Below are positions 34,406 through 42,849 of a stretch of DNA of 64,000 nt, piece after piece. Position 1 is the first letter of the stretch, and every line of letters starts with the position of its first letter. Below the pieces are notes generated by a model. The model was given only the letters and a program-made list of their open reading frames with translations. It did no database searches and had not been told where the DNA came from. The translations under genes and the position numbers were made by a program. This DNA is from Mycobacterium gordonae (lineage in GTDB: Bacteria > Actinomycetota > Actinomycetes > Mycobacteriales > Mycobacteriaceae): contig NZ_CP070973.1 of assembly GCF_017086405.1 (NCBI RefSeq), positions 6,356,739 to 6,420,738 of the forward strand, written 5' to 3'.

Positions 34406-35953
34406 TCACGCCTTGAGTCCGGTCGGGGGTGCCGGCAGCAGCTGGTCTTCCTTGGCGGCGGCGTAGACGAACCCGTCGGGCCGTACCACCACCGCCGAAG
34501 CACCTCGCTTGTCGAGCCAGCGCGTCAAGATGCCGTCGGCGTCAACGACGCTATCCGCGCTCGGAACGGCTCCGGGGACAAGGATTTTCAGCACGGGGAC
34601 GCCAGCATCACGCCAGCCCGGCAGATCGGGGGCGGCTCCGAGATGCAGCACCGTCCAGCGGCCGCCGATGACGTCGTCCAGGCGCACCGCGTCGCCCTTC
34701 TCTTCGAGGACCCACGGCTGCGGGATCAGCCAGCCGACCGCGCCGTTCCCGTTCTGCGCCAACAACCCCGTCCGATACCGCGCGTGCGGCAGCCAACGGT
34801 GCTGACGCAGCCAGGACGTGAAGCCGGGCACCCTGCTGGCGGCGCGGAAGAAGTGGTTGCGTGCGGCGGCGCGACGCGGGTCGTGCTGGATGATGAGCTT
34901 GCCGGTCTTGACCGCGCGATTGGTCACCTCTCGCACGTGTGGCAGCCGCTCGGCCTGGTAGGTGTCGAGCACCGACTCGGGCAGCGATCCGGTCAACACC
35001 GCAGCCAGCTTCCAGCACAAGTTCGCGACGTCGCGCACCCCGGCGCACATCCCCTGCCCGATCCACGGCGGCATCGCGTGCGCAGCGTCACCGGCCAGGA
35101 AGACGCGCCCAACCCGCCACCGATCGGCAAAGCGGACGTGGTGGCTGTAGCACGCGAACCCAAGGATTTTCACGTTCTCAGGTGAGATGCCCTGCGCGCT
35201 CAACACTTTCCAGATCGCCTCCTCGGAGAGCAGGCTCTTCTCGTCCTCGTTGTCACGCACCGGAAACTCCCACCGGTGGTGACCCAATGGGGTGGGGCAG
35301 TCCACGGTGGGCCGCTGCGGGTTGCAGTGGAAACGCAGCCGGTCGTGGCCCGGCCATTCCTTGAGCACCTTGGTGTCGATGACGATCCAGCGCTCCGCGA
35401 AGGTGCGCCCGCTGAAACCGATGCCCAGTTGGCCGCGGATGAAACTCGACCCGCCGTCAGCCGCGATCACGTACGACGCCCTGATTCGCCGGAACTCGTC
35501 GACGCGAAGATCGGCCAGCATCAATTCGACATGCTCGTCGCGCTGCACTATCCGCAGGCACTCGTGCTCCAGCAGGACCGTGACGTTGGGGAACCGGTCC
35601 ACCCCCTCGCGCAGCACCTTCTCCAGCGCGGGTTGGTAGATGAACTGCTGCGGCGGGTGACCATTCCCCCGCGACACCGGCAGCAGCCGCACGAACGGCA
35701 CGCCCTTGGCATCAACGAAATTCGCGCCGTTACCGGGTTGCATGTCGGCGTTGAGGCGGTCTGCCAGGCCGACCTGTTGCCAGATGCGCACGACCTCTTC
35801 GTCGGTGGAGATGGCTCTGGCGCGCGTGTAGATGTTCGGATCGCGTTCCACGACGACGACCTTGAGGCCCATCTGGCCGAGCAGGTTGGCCGCGGTGACG
35901 CCAACGGGCCCGTATCCGACGATCGCTACGTCATAAATCGGCTGGTCTGACAT
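34406..35953 (-). CDS. FAD-dependent aromatic hydroxylase (MhpA-like)
   Basis: A 515-residue class A flavin monooxygenase. FAD motif GYGPVGVTAANLLG, the DG motif YVIAADGGSSFIRGQLG and the GD motif VFLAGDAAHAMPPWIGQGM are intact, and a thioredoxin-like C-terminal domain follows. Relatives such as 3-(3-hydroxyphenyl)propionate hydroxylase add an ortho hydroxyl to a phenol, producing the catechol for ring cleavage. First gene of the leftward operon. Start is the ATG at SDQPIYDVAIVG with AGGGGA before it; the 70 extra upstream codons overlap the divergent TetR gene. Confidence 0.93.
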   Translation of the reverse strand: MSDQPIYDVAIVGYGPVGVTAANLLGQMGLKVVVVERDPNIYTRARAISTDEEVVRIWQQVGLADRLNADMQPGNGANFVDAKGVPFVRLLPVSRGNGHPPQQFIYQPALEKVLREGVDRFPNVTVLLEHECLRIVQRDEHVELMLADLRVDEFRRIRASYVIAADGGSSFIRGQLGIGFSGRTFAERWIVIDTKVLKEWPGHDRLRFHCNPQRPTVDCPTPLGHHRWEFPVRDNEDEKSLLSEEAIWKVLSAQGISPENVKILGFACYSHHVRFADRWRVGRVFLAGDAAHAMPPWIGQGMCAGVRDVANLCWKLAAVLTGSLPESVLDTYQAERLPHVREVTNRAVKTGKLIIQHDPRRAAARNHFFRAASRVPGFTSWLRQHRWLPHARYRTGLLAQNGNGAVGWLIPQPWVLEEKGDAVRLDDVIGGRWTVLHLGAAPDLPGWRDAGVPVLKILVPGAVPSADSVVDADGILTRWLDKRGASAVVVRPDGFVYAAAKEDQLLPAPPTGLKA

Positions 35954-35982
35954 GAGGGGAACCTTCGACGGTGGGTTGTTAA

Positions 35983-35998
35983 TGTAGCGTTCCCTACA
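35983..35998. promoter_or_regulatory. Candidate operator TGTAG-N6-CTACA between the two catabolic operons
   Basis: Five-base inverted arms with a six-base spacer, 30 bases before the hydroxylase start and 47 before the TetR start. It is the best dyad in this short divergent region and a likely binding site for the TetR protein next door. Confidence 0.5.
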
Positions 35999-36044
35999 GT
36001 AAGCTCGGAGCAGAGTGGTCGTCAATACCTCAACGGGAGGGAAC

Positions 36045-36704
36045 GTGGCACAGCAGAAGTCGGCCGAGCAGGACGCCGCCGAACTCCGTCCGCAGCGACG
36101 CAGGCGCGCCAACGGAGAGCAATCGCGCGAGCGGATCCTGGACGCGGCAACCGAAGTCGCCACCGAACGCGGCTACGACGGCACGACGATCTCGCTGGTC
36201 AGCAAGAAGAGCGGCCTGCCCCCCACGTCCATCTACTGGCACTTCACCGACAAGGACGACCTGATCGCGGCGGTGATCGAGCGGAGCTTTCGGCGCTGGC
36301 TGGCCGAACTCGACCTGCAGGACGTGACGGTGGACCGCACGTGGTTGACCGAGTTCGGGGGCCGGGTAGCCAAGGCGCTGCTCGACGCGCCTGACTTCCT
36401 GCGCCTCGGGCTCATGCTGAGCCTGGAGCGTCGGCCCGTCGAACCCCGGGCCAGGGAGATGTTCCTCGAGGTCCGCGACCGCGCGTTCCACCGGTTCCAG
36501 GAAATCGTCCGGCAGGCGGCGCCAGAGCTCGACGAAGAGGGTGTGCGCCTGCTCACCACGTACGCGATCGCCGGCGCCGACGGCTTGTTCATCGCCAAGG
36601 AAGTGGGCGGGGACTCCGTCGACCTGGTCAAACTGCTGAACCTGCACGTTCGGATCGTCTTCGACATGGCGGCCAAGCTGCTACGGCCCGAGGAGCCGGC
36701 ATGA
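36045..36704 (+). CDS. TetR-family regulator of the meta-cleavage operons
   Basis: A 219-residue regulator. An Arg-rich arm (RPQRRRRANGEQSRERIL) leads into the helix-turn-helix (GYDGTTISLVSKKSGLPPTS, then IYWHFTDKDDLI). GTG start with GGGAGGG ahead. Its stop overlaps the hydratase start (ATGA), so it heads the rightward operon. It is divergent from the hydroxylase. Probably releases DNA on binding the aromatic substrate or a ring-cleavage product. Confidence 0.92.
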   Translation: MAQQKSAEQDAAELRPQRRRRANGEQSRERILDAATEVATERGYDGTTISLVSKKSGLPPTSIYWHFTDKDDLIAAVIERSFRRWLAELDLQDVTVDRTWLTEFGGRVAKALLDAPDFLRLGLMLSLERRPVEPRAREMFLEVRDRAFHRFQEIVRQAAPELDEEGVRLLTTYAIAGADGLFIAKEVGGDSVDLVKLLNLHVRIVFDMAAKLLRPEEPA

Positions 36705-37489
36705 CCGTCCAATCCGCGCAGCCAACCGACGCGGCTCGACTGCTCTACGAGGCTCGGCGCACCGCAGTCCCGATTCAGCCACTGACCCAGACCAACCCGA
36801 ACATGACTGTGTCGCAGGCTTATTCGGTGCAGCGCAGCAACATGGCTCGCTACCTCGCCGACGGTCACGTGCTGCGCGGCCACAAGATCGGCCTGACCTC
36901 CGCGCCCATGCAGGAACTGCTCGGAGTCGACGAGCCCGACTTCGGCTACATCCTGGACAACATGGTGCTGCCCGACGCGGCGAACGTGCCGATCGCCGCG
37001 TTCTGCGCACCGCGGGTCGAGCCGGAGGTCGCCTTCCTGATGCGCGCACCCTTGCACGGTCCGGGAATCACGATCGGCGATGTGCTGGCCGCGACGGAAG
37101 CGGTGGCCCCGGCATTGGAGATCGTCGACAGCCGGATCGCGGACTGGCGAATCACCTTGGCAGACACCATCGCCGATAACGCCAGTTCCGGTGCCGTGGT
37201 CTTGGGTGAGTGGGTGCCGATCGGCCGGGCGCCCGCGCTCCCCGAGACCACCGCGACACTCGTCATCAACGACGTGACCGTCGCCACCGGTGCGGGCACC
37301 GCCGTGATGGGCCATCCCGGCGCGGCGGTCGCCTGGCTGGCCAACGCGCTCGCAATGTACGGCACCACCATCGAGGCCGGCGAGTTCGTCATGTCCGGCT
37401 CCTACACCACGGCCATGTTCGTCGCCGCCGGAGACCGCGCGTCGGCGACGGTCAGCGGGCTCGGTTCCGTCAGCGTCAGTTTCGAGTAA
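36701..37489 (+). CDS. 2-hydroxypenta-2,4-dienoate hydratase (MhpD/HsaE type)
   Basis: A 262-residue fumarylacetoacetase-fold hydratase that adds water to 2-hydroxypentadienoate to give 4-hydroxy-2-oxovalerate. Typical blocks: GHKIGLTSAPMQELLGVDEPDFG, PRVEPEVAFLM with metal-binding Glu residues, and ALEIVDSRIADWRI. Overlaps the TetR gene by four bases and precedes the aldehyde dehydrogenase by 13 bases, the usual order for this lower pathway. Confidence 0.94.
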   Translation: MTVQSAQPTDAARLLYEARRTAVPIQPLTQTNPNMTVSQAYSVQRSNMARYLADGHVLRGHKIGLTSAPMQELLGVDEPDFGYILDNMVLPDAANVPIAAFCAPRVEPEVAFLMRAPLHGPGITIGDVLAATEAVAPALEIVDSRIADWRITLADTIADNASSGAVVLGEWVPIGRAPALPETTATLVINDVTVATGAGTAVMGHPGAAVAWLANALAMYGTTIEAGEFVMSGSYTTAMFVAAGDRASATVSGLGSVSVSFE

Positions 37490-37502
37490 GGAGCGACTTC
37501 CG

Positions 37503-38450
37503 GTGCGCAGTGAACGGTATCCGGTCGCCATCATCGGGTCCGGCAACATCGGCACCGACCTGATGATCAAGGTCCTGCGCAGCGGAGGACCGCTGGAGAT
37601 GGCGGCGATGATCGGCATCGACGCCGGGTCCGACGGGCTGGCCGCGGCGAAACGCCTTGGTGTCCCGATGTCTTCGGGGGGTATCGAGAGGCTGCTGAAG
37701 ATGCCCCACTTCGGCGACATCCGGCTAGTGTTCGACGCCACGATTGCTAGCGCCCATGTCAGGCACTGGAACATACTGCGGGACAGCGGGATCCGTCTCC
37801 TGGACCTGACGCCGGCGGCCGTCGGACCCTACTGCGTGCCGGTGGTGAACTTAGAACACCACATCGACGCGCCGAACCTGAACATGGTGACGTGCGGAGG
37901 GCAGGCCGCCGTACCGATCGTCGCCGCCGTCAACACTGCGACCCCCGTCTCGTACGCCGAGGTCGTTTCCTCGATCTCTTCCAAGTCGGCCGGACCGGGC
38001 ACGCGCGCCAGCATCGACGAATTCATCGAGACGACCGCCAGCGCGCTGAAAGTGGTTGGCGGAGCGCAAAGAAGCAAGGCGGTGATGATCCTCAACCCGG
38101 CCGATCCCCCCGTTCTCATGCGCAACACCGTGTACTGCCTGATCGAGGGCGACTGCGACCACGAGACCATCGACGACTCGATCGCCGAAATGGTGGAAAC
38201 GGTCACCCGATACGTTCCGGGCTACCAACTCACCAGGCCTGTCCAGTTCGAAACCTTCGAAGCCGAACGGCCGCTGCACATCCCGGAGACCGGGAAGTTC
38301 ATCGGCACCCGGGTCACCGTGATGTTGCAGGTGACCGGCGCAGCGCACTACCTGCCTGCGTACGCGGGCAATCTGGACATCATGACGTCGGCCGCCCTGG
38401 CCGCCGCGGAGCGAGTCGCCGCCCAATCGACGGCGAGGGTTCGACAATGA
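37503..38450 (+). CDS. Acylating acetaldehyde dehydrogenase (MhpF/HsaG type)
   Basis: A 315-residue enzyme converting acetaldehyde or propanal plus CoA and NAD to the acyl-CoA. NAD-binding AIIGSGNIGTDLM opens the protein and the catalytic Cys is in NMVTCGGQAAVPIV. GTG start with AAGGAG upstream. It overlaps the aldolase start by four bases; these two enzymes form a channelling complex in all characterised relatives. Confidence 0.95.
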   Translation: MRSERYPVAIIGSGNIGTDLMIKVLRSGGPLEMAAMIGIDAGSDGLAAAKRLGVPMSSGGIERLLKMPHFGDIRLVFDATIASAHVRHWNILRDSGIRLLDLTPAAVGPYCVPVVNLEHHIDAPNLNMVTCGGQAAVPIVAAVNTATPVSYAEVVSSISSKSAGPGTRASIDEFIETTASALKVVGGAQRSKAVMILNPADPPVLMRNTVYCLIEGDCDHETIDDSIAEMVETVTRYVPGYQLTRPVQFETFEAERPLHIPETGKFIGTRVTVMLQVTGAAHYLPAYAGNLDIMTSAALAAAERVAAQSTARVRQ

Positions 38451-39466
38451 CCAAGCCGCTCTACATCAGCGACGTCACACTGCGCGACGGGATGCACGCC
38501 GTCCGGCACCAGTACACCCTGGAACAGGTCACCGAAATCGCCCGAGCGCTGGACGCGGCCGGGGTGGATTCGATCGAAGTCGCCCACGGCGACGGGTTAT
38601 CCGGGTCCAGCTGCGTATATGGGTTCGCTGCCCACACCGACCTGGAGTGGATCGAAGCCGTGGCTGGGACTGTGCACAGGGCCAAGGTGGCGACCCTTGT
38701 ACTTCCGGGCATCGGGACCGTCCGCGACCTCACCGCCGCGCAGCGGGCGGGAGCCAGTGTCGTGCGGGTCGGGACGCACTGCACCGAGGCCGACATCTCC
38801 GCGCACCACATCGCCGCGGCACGCGAACTCGGCATGGACACCGTCGGCTTCCTCATGATGAGCCACCTGACCACCCCGCAGAAGCTCGCCGAACAGGCCG
38901 TCCTGATGGAGGGATACGGTGCCGGGTGCGTCTACGTCGTCGACTCCGGCGGCGCGATGACCATGCACGATGTCGCCGAACGGGTGCAGGCCGTCCGCGA
39001 CAGCCTCTGCGATGCAACCGAAGTCGGCATCCACGCGCACCACAACATGGCGCTCGGGGTGGCCAATTCGATCGTCGCCGTCGAGTACGGCTGCCACCGC
39101 GTCGATGCGTCGCTGACGGGCATGGGCGCCGGTGCTGGCAACGCGCCGCTGGAGGTCTTCATCGCGGCGGCCACCCGGATGGGTTGGGAGCACGGCTGCG
39201 ATCTCAACGCGCTCGAAGACGCGGCTGACGACTTGGTGCGGCCTCTGCAGGAGCGCCCGGTGCGCGTCGACCGCGAGACCCTGACGCTGGGCTATGCCGG
39301 CGTGTACTCCAGCTTCCTGCGGCACGCCGAGGCAACCGCCGAGCGGTTCGACGTCGACGCGCGTTCGCTGCTGGTCGAAGCCGGACGCCGCGGACTGGTC
39401 GGCGGCCAGGAGGATGTGCTCGTCGACATCGCCCTCGACCTGACCGGTGAACGGGCTTCCGTCTAA
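38447..39466 (+). CDS. 4-hydroxy-2-oxovalerate aldolase (MhpE/HsaF type)
   Basis: A 339-residue divalent-metal aldolase that splits 4-hydroxy-2-oxoacids to pyruvate and an aldehyde. The opening ISDVTLRDGMHAVRHQYT has the Arg-Asp and first metal Asp; the HAHHNMALGVANS segment carries the two His metal ligands. Partner of the dehydrogenase just upstream. With the hydratase it completes the lower meta pathway, yielding pyruvate and an acyl-CoA for central metabolism. Confidence 0.95.
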   Translation: MTKPLYISDVTLRDGMHAVRHQYTLEQVTEIARALDAAGVDSIEVAHGDGLSGSSCVYGFAAHTDLEWIEAVAGTVHRAKVATLVLPGIGTVRDLTAAQRAGASVVRVGTHCTEADISAHHIAAARELGMDTVGFLMMSHLTTPQKLAEQAVLMEGYGAGCVYVVDSGGAMTMHDVAERVQAVRDSLCDATEVGIHAHHNMALGVANSIVAVEYGCHRVDASLTGMGAGAGNAPLEVFIAAATRMGWEHGCDLNALEDAADDLVRPLQERPVRVDRETLTLGYAGVYSSFLRHAEATAERFDVDARSLLVEAGRRGLVGGQEDVLVDIALDLTGERASV

Positions 39467-39919
39467 GCACGAAACCGCAACTCACTCGGACCTGAACAAT
39501 GCCGACAGGTTTACTGCTTTGCCCCGCGTCGGCACCGCCGAGTTGCAGGCAACGCTCCACGTCAGGGGCGACGACGGGACTCGAGGGCGCTTCAGACGGA
39601 TACCGCTGCGCGGCTCGCCGACCTGGACAGCGCCCGGCAACTGGCCCGCCAACAGGATGCGCCGCTGTTCGAATTACGTTGTGCTCTGCATTATTTCGAA
39701 ATGTGCGGGCGGGCCGCGAGTGCTGCTCTCGTCGACGCGGTAGGCCGGGTACCCGCCGGCGGCTCGCTGGCCGAGTCGGCCACAGCCGCCGACGCGCTGG
39801 CCCATTTTGGGCCGCGATGAGCTGTCGTTGAGCTGGTGCCGCTGGCAAGATGCTCCTGTCGTCAGTTTCCAACTTCGATGAACAGGGCAGGCGCGTTCGC
39901 CGGGCAAGGGGAAGTCGGG
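39467..39919. other. Intergenic region holding a regulator relic
   Basis: Between the aldolase and the PE_PGRS gene. Its main content is the start-less frame 39584-39820 described separately. The remaining 100 bases before the PE gene end in AAGGGGAAG, its ribosome-binding sequence. Confidence 0.6.
39584..39820 (+). pseudogene. C-terminal relic of a large cyclase/LuxR-type regulator
   Basis: An open frame without a start codon ends in TGA at 39818-39820. It reads TAARLADLDSARQLARQQDA, then PLFELRCALHYFEMCGRAAS. This matches the TPR-like C-terminal pattern (A..LAR.Q.A.LFELRAAL) of the large mycobacterial ATPase regulators and adenylate cyclases such as Rv1358 and Rv0386. Only about 75 residues remain of proteins that exceed 1000. 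The similarity is by recognition of the pattern, without alignment. It suggests rearrangement at this boundary of the catabolic cluster. Confidence 0.55.
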
Positions 39920-41938
39920 ATGTCATTTGTCATCGCTGGTGTTGAGCAGATTGCGGCCGCCGCAGCGGACGTATCGAGCATTGGAGCGGCGGTGACGCGC
40001 GCCAACATCGCCGCGGCGTTACCGACTACTGACCTGTTGGCTGCCGCCGAGGACGAGGTGTCGGCAGCGATCGCGAAATTGTTCGGTGATCATGGGCGGG
40101 CATATCTTCGCGCAAGCGATCAGGTGGTATGGGGCCAGACCCGGTTGGCTCAGCTGCTGAACACCGCGCAGACTACCTACGCCGACACGGAGCGAGCGAT
40201 CGTCGCCTCATTGCTGCCCTCAGCCGGCGCCGCGCAGGCGGCCGGGCCGCTGGAGCCCGTGATCGACGAGTTCCTGGGCGTGGTCAACGCGCCGACGAAT
40301 TTCCTGTTGGGGCGCCCGCTGATCGGCGACGGCGTCGACGCCATGCCCGGTAGCGGCCAGCGCGGCGGCGACGGTGGGATCCTGTGGGGCAATGGCGGCG
40401 CGGGTGGATCGGGTGCGCTGGGCCAGCGTGGAGGGGCCGGCGGCAGTGCCGGGCTGATCGGTAACGGCGGTGTGGGCGGCGGCGGCGGTATCGGGGGTGG
40501 GGCCGGCGGCACTGGCGGCACCGGCGGCTGGTTACTGGGCAACGGCGGGGTCGGCGGGGTCGGAGGGATCGGCTTGGGCTCCATCACCGCTGGGGGCGGT
40601 GGGGCAGGCGGGAGGGCACTGTCCTTATTCGGCACGCCCGGTGCCGCCGGCGCCGCGGGGGAGCATCCAGCCGTGCTGCAGGTGTCTCAACAACAGGCCC
40701 TTGCGTTGCTCACGACCGCACCCAACATGAATTTTCTGCTGATCGGCACCGACGGTACAAACCTGACCAAGATCCTGGCCGACCCCGCCGGCACTCCCAA
40801 CTTTCACGCCTTCATGAAGCAAAGCGTTACCTCCGCGTCGACGATCGTCGGACACACCACGATCTCCAACCCCTCATGGACGACGATTCAGACAGGTGTG
40901 TGGATGGAGACGGCAGGCGTGAGCAACAACGTCTACACCCCGTGGACCTACGACACCTGGTCGACGGTGTACAACCAACTCGAGGCCACCTGGGGCCCCT
41001 TGGTGGACACCACAGTGATCGCCAACGGCGAGGGCACCACCAGCGGCATCAACACCCGAATTGCAGGTGCCGGCTCGAACCCCGCCGACTACATCGAATT
41101 CGTGCCGCAGGTCCCGGGCGACACAGACTGGATAGCGACGCAGAACCTGGTCGGTGCGAAGACCCAAGCCGCGATCGCGACAGCCAGTTCAAGCAAGGGC
41201 AATCTCATATTCGCGTCCTTCGCAGGCGTCGATAACAACGCCCACCAATACGGCGGAGATTCACCGCAATACGCCGAAGCCATTCGAAACCTGGACTACA
41301 ACCTGGGCAAGCAGGAAATAGGCGGTGGCGGCATCTTGGGCGCAGTGGCGCAATGGGAGCAGGATCACGGCGAGCAGTGGTCCACGCTCATCGTCACCGA
41401 CCACGGTGAAATAGGACCCGACCAGTTCGGCCGCGGCCACGGCTTCCAATCCCCCCGCGAGACACAGACGTTCCTCATGTTCGATCAGTCCTACAACGAT
41501 TCGCTCGACGGCTGGATCAACAACTCGTGGCAAACCGTCAGTGTGACGCCGACAATCATGCAGCAATTCGGCCTTGCGCCGCTGCCGTACATGCAGGGTG
41601 CGCCGCTGACATCGCACGTCTTCGACAACACCTACTTTGATCCCGGAAACAACATATTCAACGTGCTCAACGCCTCATTCGGCGCACAGGGTTACCCCGA
41701 CCCCGTCACCAACTACTTGCTGGACTCGCGGACGGTCGCGGCCACGATCCCTTATCTGGTGTACGGCCCGATCAAGGACATCGTCGATGCGGTGCCGGAA
41801 TTCCTGCAGTTCCCGGTGTCCTGGATCGGAGCCGGCATTTACCAATCGCTGAACATCCCCGCCCAAATCTGGTGTCGGCTCACCGGCGTGACCGGCAACC
41901 AGATCATTCCGCCGATTCTCAATCCCTTCCTCAGCTGA
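39920..41938 (+). CDS. PE_PGRS protein fused to an alkaline-phosphatase-superfamily phosphodiesterase
   Basis: A 672-residue protein. Residues 1-95 are a PE domain (MSFVIAGVEQIAAAAADVSS), then GRPLIGDG and a short PGRS stretch of about 110 residues (GNGGAGGSG, GGTGGTGGWLLGNGG). From about residue 265 an enzyme domain follows: LIGTDGTNL (metal Asp, candidate Thr nucleophile), SNPSWTTIQTGV, AGVDNNAHQYG, TDHGEIG and GHGFQSPRETQTF are the metal-site motifs of type I phosphodiesterase/nucleotide pyrophosphatases. PE domains direct export through ESX-5, so the enzyme probably works at the surface. AAGGGGAAG precedes the ATG. Alternatives: a sulfatase-like specificity cannot be excluded. Confidence 0.9.
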   Translation: MSFVIAGVEQIAAAAADVSSIGAAVTRANIAAALPTTDLLAAAEDEVSAAIAKLFGDHGRAYLRASDQVVWGQTRLAQLLNTAQTTYADTERAIVASLLPSAGAAQAAGPLEPVIDEFLGVVNAPTNFLLGRPLIGDGVDAMPGSGQRGGDGGILWGNGGAGGSGALGQRGGAGGSAGLIGNGGVGGGGGIGGGAGGTGGTGGWLLGNGGVGGVGGIGLGSITAGGGGAGGRALSLFGTPGAAGAAGEHPAVLQVSQQQALALLTTAPNMNFLLIGTDGTNLTKILADPAGTPNFHAFMKQSVTSASTIVGHTTISNPSWTTIQTGVWMETAGVSNNVYTPWTYDTWSTVYNQLEATWGPLVDTTVIANGEGTTSGINTRIAGAGSNPADYIEFVPQVPGDTDWIATQNLVGAKTQAAIATASSSKGNLIFASFAGVDNNAHQYGGDSPQYAEAIRNLDYNLGKQEIGGGGILGAVAQWEQDHGEQWSTLIVTDHGEIGPDQFGRGHGFQSPRETQTFLMFDQSYNDSLDGWINNSWQTVSVTPTIMQQFGLAPLPYMQGAPLTSHVFDNTYFDPGNNIFNVLNASFGAQGYPDPVTNYLLDSRTVAATIPYLVYGPIKDIVDAVPEFLQFPVSWIGAGIYQSLNIPAQIWCRLTGVTGNQIIPPILNPFLS

Positions 41939-41950
41939 GGATCGTCACGT

Positions 41951-41967
41951 CACCCGAGCGCCGGGTG
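41951..41967 (+). terminator. Hairpin after the PE_PGRS-phosphodiesterase gene (CACCCG / CGGGTG)
   Basis: Six-bp perfect stem with a five-base loop, 13 bases past the stop and between convergent genes. No T run follows. Confidence 0.4.
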
Positions 41968-42090
41968 GGCAGATCTGGCCGGTCGCCATGTCACGGCGCT
42001 CCCCACCCTGCGTGGGCCGGACACCACGTGCAGCCGACAGCCGATCGCTTTCCCTTGCAGAACTGCGGATTCATCGCCCGAGCGGCGGGG

Positions 42091-42744
42091 CTAGGTCATC
42101 CGAGCCCGGGCCACCTGCACCGCGCCGTTGCCGGTGATCAGCCAAAGGGTCGCCAGCTGACCGATCAACTCATCCAGCGACAGGTCCACGTCACCGTTGA
42201 CGAAGGCGAGGATGGCTTCGGCCGTGCCGCCGACGATGAACGACGGCGCGACCTTCGCCAGCGGATCTGACTCCAGCTCCACGCCGTGTACCGCGCGACC
42301 GTGGTCGATCAAAACGTCGGTCAGCCGGTGCATCACCGTATTGCGGTGCGCCTGCAATTCCGGTGAGGCTGCTACGCCGGCGAGCAGGACCCGCGCCCGG
42401 CGAGGATCATCGACTAGGGCTCGCACCGCCGCCGCCACGCCCGCCAACGCTTGCGTCTCCAACGGCTGCTCCAGGACATCGCCGACGGCCGCCAGGGTGG
42501 CCGCGCGCACCTCTTCCGCGATGTCGTCGACGACCGCGGCAGACAACGCATCGACGTCGGTGAAGCTTTCGTAGAAGTACCGCTTGTTCAAACCGGCTGC
42601 GGCGCAGAGCTTGTCGACGGTCACACCGCGCCATTCGTTGCGCGCCATCGCGTCCACCGCCGCGTCCAACAGACGGCTGCGGCGCTGGCGTCGACGCTCC
42701 TGGGCGGACTGGCCGCCATAGGCACGCTGGGTTGACTCGGACAC
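42091..42744 (-). CDS. TetR-family regulator
   Basis: A 217-residue regulator starting at GTG (SESTQRAYGGQ). Basic arm ERRRQRRSRLL, helix-turn-helix WRGVTVDKLCAAAGLNKRYFYESF, and a ligand domain with a TetR C-terminal pattern. Divergent from an unknown-SDR-hydrolase operon; two palindromic boxes lie in the 105-base gap. The recognition helix NKRYFYESF is the variant common in small mycobacterial TetRs. Confidence 0.92.
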   Translation of the reverse strand: MSESTQRAYGGQSAQERRRQRRSRLLDAAVDAMARNEWRGVTVDKLCAAAGLNKRYFYESFTDVDALSAAVVDDIAEEVRAATLAAVGDVLEQPLETQALAGVAAAVRALVDDPRRARVLLAGVAASPELQAHRNTVMHRLTDVLIDHGRAVHGVELESDPLAKVAPSFIVGGTAEAILAFVNGDVDLSLDELIGQLATLWLITGNGAVQVARARMT

Positions 42745-42791
42745 CGTCAGATCCTCGCAGCCGTTGACAACACCGGCAAAGTCTGGCACAT

Positions 42792-42828
42792 TCTGGTACC
42801 AGATATTTGGCACTGTTTCGTACCAGAA
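42792..42828. promoter_or_regulatory. Twin operator: TCTGGTACCAGA and TTCGTACCAGAA
   Basis: The first box (42792-42803) is a perfect 12-base palindrome; the second (42817-42828) is a diverged copy sharing GTACCAGA. Centres are 25 bases apart, about two and a half turns. They fill the divergent interval before the rightward operon, a strong candidate for cooperative TetR binding. Confidence 0.78.
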
Positions 42829-42849
42829 TTGCGCCGATCGGAGAGCCCC

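Noticed and set aside
34406..36163. 585-codon version of the hydroxylase
   Set aside because: The extra 70 residues overlap the divergent TetR gene and promoter and have no FAD-enzyme similarity.
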